Part shown: piece by piece, positions 9,301 to 16,040 of the stretch
Position numbering within the stretch: the stretch's first letter is position 1
Layout of the letters: the number at the start of each line of letters is the position of its first letter
Assembly (NCBI RefSeq): GCF_009557055.1
Contig: NZ_CP045649.1
Location: 4,129,501-4,193,500, forward strand
Length of the DNA stretch: 64,000 nt
Source of the DNA: Nocardioides sp. dk884
Lineage (GTDB): Bacteria > Actinomycetota > Actinomycetes > Propionibacteriales > Nocardioidaceae
Direction: 5' to 3'
Made by a program: the position numbers and the translations under genes
The notes under the pieces: generated by a model
Database searches by the model: none
What the model was told of the DNA's origin: nothing
Seen by the model: only the letters and a program-made list of their open reading frames with translations

Positions 9301-9916
9301 GTGGGAGCCGGCGCAGGCCGACGCGAGCGTCGAGCTGTCGATGGCGCCCACCACGGTCAAGCAGGGCCAGAAGTCCACGGCCACCGTCTCGGTGACGGCC
9401 ACCAACGACTTCGACCTCGCCCCGTCCGGCACCGTGACGCTCAAGGCGGGCGCCGCGACCATCGGCACCCTCACCCTGGGCGCCGACGGCACGGCCAGCG
9501 GCCCGGTCGGGCCGTTCCCCACCGCCGGATCGGTGTCGGTCACCGCGACGTACGCCGGTGACGACCTGACCGCCGCCGCCACCTCGGCGCCGGCCACGGT
9601 GCGGGTGACCCCCGCGGCCGTGGTGAAGGTCGCCTCGAGCACGAAGGTGCAGAAGATGACCCCGGCGCGGATCACCCCGACGACCCGGGCCCGGCTGACG
9701 GTCAAGGTCAGCGCCTCCGCGACCGTGACCGGCAAGGTCGTGGTCCGCTCCAACGGCAAGGTCGTGGCCCGCGGCACCACCAACGCGAAGGGTCGAGTGG
9801 TGCTGACGCTGGCACGGCTCGGCAACCCCGGCCAGAAGACCCTCGTGGTCCGCTACGCCGGCAACACGTTGGTCAAGGCGTCCAACGCCCGCACGGTGGT
9901 GCGCGTGGTGCGCTGA
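6326..9916 (+). CDS. Large secreted M14-family zinc carboxypeptidase with PA insert and Ig-like tail
   Basis: This 1196-residue exoprotein has a signal peptide (about 1-39, ending TVTAA). A long N-terminal region holds a PA-type insert at about 390-490 (GAIAVIDRGECSLADKV, IPTVGISLMDATRIRNG). The M14 catalytic domain spans about 590-890. It has zinc ligands H623 and E626 (EHAREW), the third ligand H762 (MNMHSSGDYF) and the general base E848 (WSFEVGR). After it come a chitobiase-C-like segment (about 905-985, YYTTDGSAPT) and bacterial Ig-like repeats (about 1005-1100, and a shorter C-terminal one). It should trim peptides outside the cell. Its substrate preference is unknown. A perfect hairpin follows the stop. 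Confidence 0.93.
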   Translation: MSLPTRRRRWKARGPALIFSAALVTSMLAIAESPTVTAAPGTPDLVLERQADEEAMVVEVLLADTAEMDRLVATGVDLEHGVEQTDDGLTVRAVVTDSEIEALTRAGYTFGEVLFSQADSARAFAERQEAIAATKAENRPGVKGKSVRERALPGSTPPDASDIEIIRADYYTAFGVGTLSVEAKWDFGQELDTPLTVQRDSGPGTPMGSGGTQTITRFVDAGVYMYHLGAAPVHVDVRGEPVRPDRIQITSPSGDVTIVKVNDWLRTGSEDDPFKGPGYQQDYMSKYLVPTELYARLQQLAKSFPEIAEVVELPNRSAGYRRKAQALLEDTNKITATIDGRQVQIPYAVASSGAWASLLPTAETTAAPVVLRRVTSAANAAWPAATPTMGCGPITGLPAGAIAVIDRGECSLADKVLNAQNAGAVAVALVNATTGLATAPSGSATPTSGETITIPTVGISLMDATRIRNGGNAVTGQLVPAEAVPNASRVGIESLAWGHEGGNALSAQIVDPGTPDAALDVTVSDNRVTISVATDASGAITTTAIDVVNAIAADPEASTLVDAYPYRTEAGTGVVRATPVIELSDNLNAPAWVSRDPHPVYALKIGKTRDGSKPGVLAYAQEHAREWVPPLVTVEVAERLLRNYATHAPTKDLVDNLEIWIAPSINPDGGHYSFFDFASQRKNMTRYCAESGAYDATGRNVWGVDLNRNYTEYSAFDGYSGASTTDCTSGSFAGPAELSEPEAQNVDWMMARPNMRYSMNMHSSGDYFMWAPGAYKAEGRVTSPRPTVGEEAYFWQASDRILTAIKRHRGMSVTPARTGPIVDVLYSAAGNSGDLGWYKYGLYGWSFEVGRTFQPPFEALTPTGPGAHDETMEYANGIIELLRVARDQDLDVTGPTSTLQFVETSDPAQVEFVFETDEAAEIYYTTDGSAPTKANATRWESGGAREGGERVRVPVGTPIYWYAVDSAGNVESDYDPADASDQRYRKWIADPEWEPAQADASVELSMAPTTVKQGQKSTATVSVTATNDFDLAPSGTVTLKAGAATIGTLTLGADGTASGPVGPFPTAGSVSVTATYAGDDLTAAATSAPATVRVTPAAVVKVASSTKVQKMTPARITPTTRARLTVKVSASATVTGKVVVRSNGKVVARGTTNAKGRVVLTLARLGNPGQKTLVVRYAGNTLVKASNARTVVRVVR

Positions 9917-9935
9917 CGCAGGACAGATCGACCGG

Positions 9936-9971
9936 CGGGGCCGGCAGCACCTCAGGGTGCTGCCGGCCCCG
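9936..9971 (+). terminator. Terminator hairpin after the M14 carboxypeptidase gene
   Basis: A 16-bp perfect stem (9936-9951 with 9956-9971) has the 4-base loop TCAG and lies 20 bases past the stop codon. It is followed by G/C-rich DNA rather than a U-tract. Confidence 0.75.
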
Positions 9972-9995
9972 TCGGCGTACGGGCGGGAGCGCGCC

Positions 9996-10018
9996 GTTGG
10001 TCGAGCTCGTCGAGACCC
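9996..10018. repeat. Intergenic palindromic motif
   Basis: GTTGGTCGAGCTCGTCGAGA is a near-palindrome (GGTCGA...TCGAGACC). A related, diverged version lies at 11443-11465 (GTGGTCTCGACGCCCTCGA) and another at about 40218-40240. The motif resembles a short interspersed palindrome frequent between genes of high-GC actinobacteria; that wider frequency is recollection, not tested here. Confidence 0.4.
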
Positions 10019-10072
10019 ACGCAGGGATGTGCCCCCGCCGGCAGGGTGCCGGCGGGGTCCGGGGCGGTGGAC

Positions 10073-11374
10073 CTAGTCGTCCGGCGGGCGCGCAGCGACA
10101 AGGCTCGTGGTGCCGTGGTTCTTGATCAGGTGGAGTCCGTGTGGGGATCGCCAGAGGTACGTCGCCGCGTCGGTCTTGTCGTAGGTCCAGCCCGTGTGGG
10201 TCTTGGCGCGATGGTGGCGCCGGCACAACGGCGCAAGGTTGCAGCTGCACGTCTCGCCAGCGTCGCCGTGAGCGGTGACGTGGTCGGTGTCGCAGCGGCG
10301 GGCCGGTCTCTCACACCACGGGAACGCGCACACCGGTTGGGCGAGCTTGGTCTGCTCGGCCAGGCGGTCCGGGACGGCGTAGGCGTCGGTGTGGTGGTGG
10401 GCCTCGAGGTCGATGACCGGCTTGATGATCACCTGCGCGTCGGGGCTGCCGCACCAGTCGCGGACCTGGTCGGTCGAGACGATCGATCGGGTCTCCTCGA
10501 CGTGCGCGATGCCGGCTTCGTCACGGCTGATCGCGGCGTCGGAGAGGTGGACGTGGAGGACCACCCGGCGCGGCTTCACCACCGACGCGGCGCCGTTATC
10601 CGCCTCGGCGCGAAGGTCCAAGGTCAGCTGACGCCGAGCCAGTTCACCGGCCGCCATCGAACGGCGTACATCGAGCGACTCCGTCGAGCCAAGCACGGCC
10701 AGCTCCTCCGCACCCTGGCGGATCGCGGCATCCAGGTCGAGGGCATCGGCCAGGTCCAGCTCGCCCTCCACCCGCACCGTCCCCTCATGGGTCGCCTCCC
10801 GGGCGTGGACGTCGAAGCGTCGCCCGTCCGCGGCCTCCCGGCGCTGCTTCTCCGCGCCCTCGGGGTCGAAGGTGGCCCGGGCGTGGTCCACGAGCCGCTC
10901 GATCATCGCCCACCCGACCTTCCCGACGGTCCCGGCGAGCTGACGGTCGACGAAGTCCGCACCCGCCGAGGGCAGCTTCAGCGTCAGCTGCGCCAACCGG
11001 CGAGCCTTCCACGGCGCCACCTGGCCGTCCTGCACCGCCTTCCAGGTCCGTGGCAGCCGGTGCGCCAGCGCCAACGCCTCCCCGATCAGCGATCGGGCCG
11101 CATCCGTCGACATCCCCAATGCGGCGCCCAGCTCCATCGGCGCGAACTCCGCCACCAACGGCGTCCCCTCACCCCCGAGCGGGACCGCCACCTCCGCGAA
11201 CACCCACCCCACGGCCGGACTCGACGAGACCGACTCCGCAGGATGCATCGCCGCCCACGCCAGCGCCCCCTGGAGGACCTCGACCTCCGCCGCCTGCACC
11301 GCAGCCCGACGCGACTGCACGAACACCAGCACAGCGGCTGGGGTGTCGCAGTCGGGGAGTTCGGAGTCGGCCAT
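10073..11374 (-). CDS. DUF222 and HNH endonuclease domain protein (13E12-like)
   Basis: This 433-residue protein carries a DUF222 domain over most of its length (about 30-320). A C-terminal HNH nuclease motif lies at about 349-390: CAFPWC, then TDH (D364-H365), then NLAPLCRRHH (N379, H387-H388). This is the architecture of mycobacterial 13E12-repeat proteins, a family whose members often sit in SOS regulons. A perfect LexA-type box lies 13 bases before the ATG, so induction by DNA damage is expected. The biological role of the family remains unclear; DNA cleavage is inferred from HNH only. Confidence 0.9.
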   Translation of the reverse strand: MADSELPDCDTPAAVLVFVQSRRAAVQAAEVEVLQGALAWAAMHPAESVSSSPAVGWVFAEVAVPLGGEGTPLVAEFAPMELGAALGMSTDAARSLIGEALALAHRLPRTWKAVQDGQVAPWKARRLAQLTLKLPSAGADFVDRQLAGTVGKVGWAMIERLVDHARATFDPEGAEKQRREAADGRRFDVHAREATHEGTVRVEGELDLADALDLDAAIRQGAEELAVLGSTESLDVRRSMAAGELARRQLTLDLRAEADNGAASVVKPRRVVLHVHLSDAAISRDEAGIAHVEETRSIVSTDQVRDWCGSPDAQVIIKPVIDLEAHHHTDAYAVPDRLAEQTKLAQPVCAFPWCERPARRCDTDHVTAHGDAGETCSCNLAPLCRRHHRAKTHTGWTYDKTDAATYLWRSPHGLHLIKNHGTTSLVAARPPDD

Positions 11375-11386
11375 GCCTCATCCTAC

Positions 11387-11402
11387 TCGAACGTACGTTC
11401 GA
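11387..11402 (-). promoter_or_regulatory. LexA (SOS) box of the DUF222-HNH gene
   Basis: TCGAACGTACGTTCGA is a perfect palindrome and fits the actinobacterial LexA consensus TCGAAC-N4-GTTCGA at every fixed position. With flanking C and G the perfect palindrome spans 11386-11403. Its near edge is 13 bases from the ATG, so bound repressor would cover the transcription or translation start. Confidence 0.85.
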
Positions 11403-11507
11403 GGACAACGGTTTCTCCACCGCTTTTTTCAAGTTCCTCGCCGTGGTCTCGACGCCCTCGACCGGCGGGGCACCACTCAACCTCCGGGGCGGCCCTATCC
11501 TGCGCCC

Positions 11508-12263
11508 ATGAGCGAAGCGGAGGACCTGGTCCGACTGGCGTCTGCGGACAACTTCCGTGACGTGGCGGGGCCGGGACATCGGGCGGGGGACGGGACGCCG
11601 CTGCGTACCGGGGTCTTCTACCGCTCCAACGAGCTGCGGCTGACCGACGAGGACGCCGCGTCGATCGCGTCGCTCGGGGTGAGCGCGATCCACGACCTGC
11701 GCACGCGGGCGGAGGTAGAGCACCGGCCGGGGGTGGACGTGCCCGGGGCGACCCGTCACCACGTCGACGTCCTCGGCATCCCGCTGGAGGAGATCACCGA
11801 GCTCGCTGACGCGGAGGCCGCGGTGGCGCTGATGGAGCGGGTCTATCGCGGCTTCGTCGAGGAACCCGCGACCCGCGCGGCGCTCGGGACGCTGCTGACC
11901 TCGCTGGCGGTCGAGGGCGTCCACCTCTTCCACTGCACCGCCGGCAAGGACCGCACCGGCTGGACCGCCGCGCTGCTGCTCCACCTGGCGGGGGTCGAGG
12001 ACACGGTGGTGCTGGCCGACTACCTGCTCACCAACACCCGCGCCGCCGCGAGCCGAGCGGCCACGCTGCGCCTGATCGCCGAGACCCGCGGGCCGGACAG
12101 CGCGGCGGTCTTCGAGCCGGTGCTGCTCGCCGATGCCGACTACCTGCACACGGCGTACGCCGCGGTGGAGGCGCGCTATGGCACCCGCGAGCGCTACCTG
12201 CTCGACGGGCTCGGCCTCGAGCCGCAGGTCCTCGACGCGCTGCGCGCCCGCCTGCGCGGCTGA
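11508..12263 (+). CDS. Tyrosine/dual-specificity-type protein phosphatase (Y_phosphatase3 family)
   Basis: This 251-residue protein has the N-terminal signature NFRDVAG (about 13-19) and YRSNEL. The phosphatase P-loop is HCTAGKDRTGW, with nucleophile C143 and R149. The family resembles mycobacterial PtpB and removes phosphate from protein or lipid substrates. The ATG at 11508 begins at MSEAEDLVRLA; the longer in-frame extension upstream overlaps the LexA region and is not coding-like. It converges with the BrkB gene with only 3 bases between stops. Confidence 0.9.
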   Translation: MSEAEDLVRLASADNFRDVAGPGHRAGDGTPLRTGVFYRSNELRLTDEDAASIASLGVSAIHDLRTRAEVEHRPGVDVPGATRHHVDVLGIPLEEITELADAEAAVALMERVYRGFVEEPATRAALGTLLTSLAVEGVHLFHCTAGKDRTGWTAALLLHLAGVEDTVVLADYLLTNTRAAASRAATLRLIAETRGPDSAAVFEPVLLADADYLHTAYAAVEARYGTRERYLLDGLGLEPQVLDALRARLRG

Positions 12264-12266
12264 GGG

Positions 12267-13433
12267 TCAGCGCCGCGGCTCCCCCGGGACCTCGTCGGGC
12301 GCCTCGTCGACCCCGGCCTCGAGCTCCCCACCGGGCTGCCGGTCGACCGCGTCGAGCTCGCGCTCGCTGCGCCCGGCGTCGACGTCCCCGAGGCCCGGGA
12401 ACTCCAGCGGCAGCGTCGGCTCGTACTCGGCGTCTGGCCGGTCGTCCTGGTCCAGCGGCGAGGGGCCATAGCTGACCCGCACCCGCTGGAAGCTCTTGTG
12501 CCGCTGGGAGCGGACATAGCTGGTGTAGGCGCGCCGGTCGGCGTCGGTGAGGCGGACCCGGTCGGTGAACGCGGTCAGCAGCGCCCGCGGCCACAGCTTG
12601 CGCACCGCGACCACGTTGACCTCGATGCCGATCACGGCCATCGCCGCCGCCATCCACAGCACGCCGATCAGGCCGAGGACGAGGGCGAAGGTCTGGTTCA
12701 TTTCACTGGTCTCGGCCAGGACGTTGGTGACGTAGAGCGTGCCGACGTACTGCAGGGTCTGCCACAGCACCGCGATCACGAACGCGCCGGGCACCGAGCC
12801 CCACAGCGGGTGCGAACGCGCCAGGCCCATCCGCATCACCAGGGCGAGCACGAGGGTCGTCGCCACCACGGTGACCACCACGATCGGCCAGCGGTACGAC
12901 GCCACCCGCTCGCCGAACACGGTGGCCTGGCTGAGCGCGGAGATCAGGGAGAGCGAGAGCAGCGCGAAGCCCACCGTGAAGATCAGCCCGAGGCTGCGCA
13001 ACCGCAGCAGGATCGGGTTGGGCCGCTTGTTGCGCGGGACCGCCCAGGCGACGTTGAGCGCGTTCTGCACGGCGGTGCCGAGCCCGAGCGCGCCGTACAG
13101 CGCGACGCAGAAGCCGACGACGACACCGCTCGTGGAGCCCTTGATCCCGCCGGGGCGGCCGAGCTGGTCGCCGATGATCGGGAACTGCCCCAGCGCCGAG
13201 TCGAGCACCCGCTCCTGCAACGGCAGGTCGCCCTGGAGCACGAAGCCGAGGACCGAGGTGGCGAGCAGGAGCAGCGGGAAGATCGCGATGAAGGCGTAGT
13301 AGGTGATGATCGCGGCCAGGTAGTTGCCCTGGTCGTCGGAGTACTTGTAGATCACCGCGATCGGGAAGCCGAGGACCGGGACCCGCTGCTGGGCGCGGTC
13401 CACTCCCTCGCTCACTCGTCCCACGGTCCTCAC
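12267..13433 (-). CDS. YihY/BrkB family membrane protein
   Basis: This 388-residue integral membrane protein has about six hydrophobic helices between residues 35 and 290. Family motifs include YYAFIAIFPLLLLATSVLG and GLGTAVQNALNVAWAVPRNKRP. It ends in a long acidic cytoplasmic tail (about 320-388) rich in Asp/Glu and Pro. YihY/BrkB proteins are widespread inner-membrane proteins. Older labels such as ribonuclease BN or serum-resistance factor are not reliable functions. A 60-base inverted repeat lies just upstream of its start. Confidence 0.88.
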   Translation of the reverse strand: MRTVGRVSEGVDRAQQRVPVLGFPIAVIYKYSDDQGNYLAAIITYYAFIAIFPLLLLATSVLGFVLQGDLPLQERVLDSALGQFPIIGDQLGRPGGIKGSTSGVVVGFCVALYGALGLGTAVQNALNVAWAVPRNKRPNPILLRLRSLGLIFTVGFALLSLSLISALSQATVFGERVASYRWPIVVVTVVATTLVLALVMRMGLARSHPLWGSVPGAFVIAVLWQTLQYVGTLYVTNVLAETSEMNQTFALVLGLIGVLWMAAAMAVIGIEVNVVAVRKLWPRALLTAFTDRVRLTDADRRAYTSYVRSQRHKSFQRVRVSYGPSPLDQDDRPDAEYEPTLPLEFPGLGDVDAGRSERELDAVDRQPGGELEAGVDEAPDEVPGEPRR

Positions 13434-13483
13434 GCTACCGGCGTCACGCCAGCAGCGCGGTCACGGCGGCCCGCCCCGGCGCA

Positions 13484-13543
13484 GTAGTCCGCCACACCAG
13501 GGTCGTCATCGTCGCGATTCACGACCCCTGTGTGGCGGACTAC
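13484..13543. repeat. Long inverted repeat (23-base arms)
   Basis: Arms 13484-13506 and 13521-13543 begin GTAGTCCGCCACAC and end GTGTGGCGGACTAC. They match at 21 of 23 positions around a 14-base loop. It lies between the BrkB start and the stop of an acyl-CoA dehydrogenase, both on the minus strand. It could act as a terminator for the upstream gene-free side or be a mobile palindromic element. Confidence 0.75.
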
Positions 13544-13553
13544 CGGCACGCGG

Positions 13554-14714
13554 TCAGTACGACTTGGGCAGCCCCAGGGAGTGCTGGGCGACGTAGTTGA
13601 GGATCATCTCGCGGCTCACCGGGGCGATCCGGGTGACCCGGGAGGCGACCAGCAGGCCGGCGACGCCGTACTCCTGGGTGGCGCCGTTGCCGCCGTGGAC
13701 CTGCACGGCGGTGTCGACGGCCTTCACGCAGGCCTCGCCGGCGGCGTACTTGGCCATGTTGGCGGCCTCGCCGGCACCGGTGTCGTCGCCGGCGTCGCAC
13801 AGCGCGGCAGCCTTCTGGGTCATCAGCCGGGCCAGCTCGACCTCGATGTGCGCCTCGGCGAGCGGGTGCGCGACGCCCTGGTGGGCCCCGATCGGGGTCT
13901 TCCACACCGTGCGCTCCGCGGCGTACGTCGTGGCCTTGTCGAGGGCGTAGCGGGCCAGGCCGGTGGCGAAGGAGGCGGCCATGATCCGCTCGGGGTTGAG
14001 CCCCGCGAAGAGCTGGAAGATGCCGGCGTCCTCGTCGCCGACCAGCGCGTCGGCGGGCAGCCGCACGTCGTCGAGGAAGACGGTGAACTGCTTCTCCGGG
14101 CTGACGATCTCCATCGCGATCTCCTGGGCCTCGAAGCCGGGAGCGTCGGTGGGGACCACGAACAGGCACGGCTTGAGGTTGCCGGTGCGCGCGTCCTCGG
14201 TGCGCGCGACGACCAGCACGTGCTCGGCCTCGTCGACGCCGGAGATGTAGACCTTGTTGCCGCTGAGCAGCCAGTCCTCACCGTCACGGCGTGCGGTCGT
14301 GGTGATCCGGTGAGAGTTCGAGCCGGCGTCGGGCTCGGTGATCGCGAAGGCCATCGTCGAGGTGCCGTCGGCGATGCCGGGCAGCCAGCGCTGCTTCTGC
14401 TCCTCGGTGCCGAAGCGGGTGATCACCGTGCCGCAGATCGCCGGGCTGACCACCATCAGCAGGAGCGGGCAGCCCTGGGCGGCGAGCTCCTCGCAGACCG
14501 CGGCGATGTCGCCGATGCCGCCGCCCCCGCCGCCGTACTCCTCAGGGATGTTGATGCCGAGGTAGCCCTTGCGGCCGATGTCGAGCCACAGCTCGGTGCT
14601 CTTCTCGCCCGCGCGGGCCTTGCGGGCGAACCAGTCACGGCCGTAGGTGCCGGCCAGCTTCGCGACCTGGCGGCGCAGCTCCTGGCGCTCCTCGGTCTCG
14701 GAGAAGGTGGTCAT
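13554..14714 (-). CDS. Acyl-CoA dehydrogenase (last gene of the TetR-led operon)
   Basis: This 386-residue flavoprotein should oxidise an acyl-CoA to the enoyl-CoA. Signature blocks are FAITEPDAGSNS (about 130-141), LLSGNKVYISG, and HGGNGATQEYG near the C-terminus. The usual C-terminal glutamate motif IYEGT is replaced by RIAPVSREMILN, so the catalytic base must sit elsewhere. Its start overlaps the stop of the 23-codon ORF 14711-14782. It belongs with the second dehydrogenase and TIGR03084 gene upstream, a branched-chain or terpenoid acyl-CoA pathway being likely but unproven. Confidence 0.92.
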   Translation of the reverse strand: MTTFSETEERQELRRQVAKLAGTYGRDWFARKARAGEKSTELWLDIGRKGYLGINIPEEYGGGGGGIGDIAAVCEELAAQGCPLLLMVVSPAICGTVITRFGTEEQKQRWLPGIADGTSTMAFAITEPDAGSNSHRITTTARRDGEDWLLSGNKVYISGVDEAEHVLVVARTEDARTGNLKPCLFVVPTDAPGFEAQEIAMEIVSPEKQFTVFLDDVRLPADALVGDEDAGIFQLFAGLNPERIMAASFATGLARYALDKATTYAAERTVWKTPIGAHQGVAHPLAEAHIEVELARLMTQKAAALCDAGDDTGAGEAANMAKYAAGEACVKAVDTAVQVHGGNGATQEYGVAGLLVASRVTRIAPVSREMILNYVAQHSLGLPKSY

Positions 14715-14782
14715 CGGTGCTCTCCTTCATCAGGGGTATCGGTGGCGCCGGGATCGACCACGGCGAGGACGGCCCCGGTCAT
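14711..14782 (-). CDS. Tiny ORF (23 aa) bridging two acyl-CoA dehydrogenase genes
   Basis: The ORF begins at an ATG overlapping the upstream dehydrogenase stop (TGATG) and ends with a TGA overlapping the downstream ATG (ATGA). It would encode MTGAVLAVVDPG followed by an acidic tail. It contains GAAGGAG, the Shine-Dalgarno of the next gene. No family is recognised. It may serve only to carry ribosomes across the junction, or be chance. Confidence 0.35.
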   Translation of the reverse strand: MTGAVLAVVDPGATDTPDEGEHR

Positions 14783-15954
14783 CAGGAGTAGCCCAGCAGC
14801 TTGGCGGCGAGGTCGGTGAGCACCTCGGTGGCGCCGCCGCCGATCGGCAGCAGCCGCGCGTCGCGGTAGTGCCGCTCGACCTCGGTGCCGTGCATGTAGC
14901 CGGCCCCGCCGAACAGCTGCACCGCCTGGTCGCAGACGTACGCCGCGGTCTCGCACGCGGTCTGCTTGGCCAGGCAGGCCTCGGCGATGACCATCTCGCC
15001 GGCGGCGTGGCGGCGCGCGACCTCGTGGGTGTAGGCGCGGGCGACCTCCACCTGGCGGTGCATCTCGACGAGCTTGTGGCGCACCGCCTGGCGCTTGATC
15101 AGCGGCTCACCGAAGGTCTCGCGCTGGCCGGCGTACTCCTTGGCCAGGGCGAGGGCGCGCCCGGCGATGCCGTAGCCGTGGACCGCGAGCGCCATCCGCT
15201 CGACGACGAACTGCTCGGCGATGTACCAGAAGCCGGCGTTCTCCTCGCCGACCAGGTGGCCGACCGGCACTCGCGCGTCGACGAAGGAGAGCTCGGCGGT
15301 GTCGGAGCAGCGCCAGCCCATCTTGTCGAGGCGGCGGTCGACGGTGAAGCCGGGGGTGTCCTTGTCGATGACGAGCAGGCTGACGCCGCTGGAGCCGGGG
15401 CCGCCGGTGCGCACCGCGGTGGTGACGAAGTCGGCGCGCACGCCGCTGGTGATGAAGGTCTTCGCGCCGTTGACGACGTAGTGGTCGCCGTCGCGGACCG
15501 CGGTGGTGCGCAGGTTGCCGACGTCGGAGCCGCCGCCGGGCTCGGTGATCGCGAGCGCGCCGATCATCTCCCCGGCCAGGGTCGGGCGCACGTAGGCGTC
15601 GATGAGCTCCGGGGTGCCGTGCGCGGCGATGTGGGGCAGCGCGATGCCGTTGGTGAACAGCCCGGCCATCAGCCCGCTGGAGGCGCCCTCGGCGAACATG
15701 CCCTCCTGCAGCGCGATGGTGTCGAGCAGGTCGCCGCCCTCGCCGCCCACCGACTCGGCGAAGGAGACGCCGAGCAGCCCCTGGCGGGCGGCGGCGCGGT
15801 GCAGCTCGCGCGGGATCTCCCCGGCGTCCTCCCACTGCTGCAGGTGCGGAGCGACCTCGCGGCGGGTGAACTCCCGGGCGGTCTCCTTGAGGGCCGCGCG
15901 GATCTCCGCGGCCTCCTCGGGGGTGGCGGTCGTGGGGTCGGTCGTGGCGGTCAT
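14782..15954 (-). CDS. Acyl-CoA dehydrogenase (first of the pair)
   Basis: This 390-residue protein shows ALAITEPGGGSDVGNL (about 131-146), KTFITSG, and GGAGYMHGTEVERHYRDAR near the end. The last segment reads LLPIGGGATEVL, with glycine where medium-chain enzymes have the catalytic glutamate. This is the pattern of isovaleryl/long-chain types, in which the base lies on another helix. It is preceded by a 29-codon ORF whose stop overlaps its ATG. It is transcribed in the order TetR, TIGR03084, this gene, second dehydrogenase. Confidence 0.92.
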   Translation of the reverse strand: MTATTDPTTATPEEAAEIRAALKETAREFTRREVAPHLQQWEDAGEIPRELHRAAARQGLLGVSFAESVGGEGGDLLDTIALQEGMFAEGASSGLMAGLFTNGIALPHIAAHGTPELIDAYVRPTLAGEMIGALAITEPGGGSDVGNLRTTAVRDGDHYVVNGAKTFITSGVRADFVTTAVRTGGPGSSGVSLLVIDKDTPGFTVDRRLDKMGWRCSDTAELSFVDARVPVGHLVGEENAGFWYIAEQFVVERMALAVHGYGIAGRALALAKEYAGQRETFGEPLIKRQAVRHKLVEMHRQVEVARAYTHEVARRHAAGEMVIAEACLAKQTACETAAYVCDQAVQLFGGAGYMHGTEVERHYRDARLLPIGGGATEVLTDLAAKLLGYS

Positions 15955-16040
15955 GCGAGGTCCTCCTGGACGTGGACGGGGCGCGAGCGGACCCGCTCGG
16001 CGAGGCCGGCGGGGTTGCCGACGCGCAGCAACTCAGACAT
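15951..16040 (-). CDS. Tiny ORF (29 aa) between TIGR03084 gene and acyl-CoA dehydrogenase
   Basis: It starts with ATG at 16040, overlapping the TIGR03084 stop by 8 bases, and ends in a TGA overlapping the dehydrogenase ATG. The N-terminus MSELLRVGNPAGLAERVRS resembles the start of AtuA/DUF1446 proteins (RIGNASGFYGDR), which often occupy this position in related operons. This suggests a deletion remnant. It also contains the ribosome-binding sequence GGAGGAC for the next gene. Whether it is translated into a stable peptide is unknown. Confidence 0.4.
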   Translation of the reverse strand: MSELLRVGNPAGLAERVRSRPVHVQEDLA

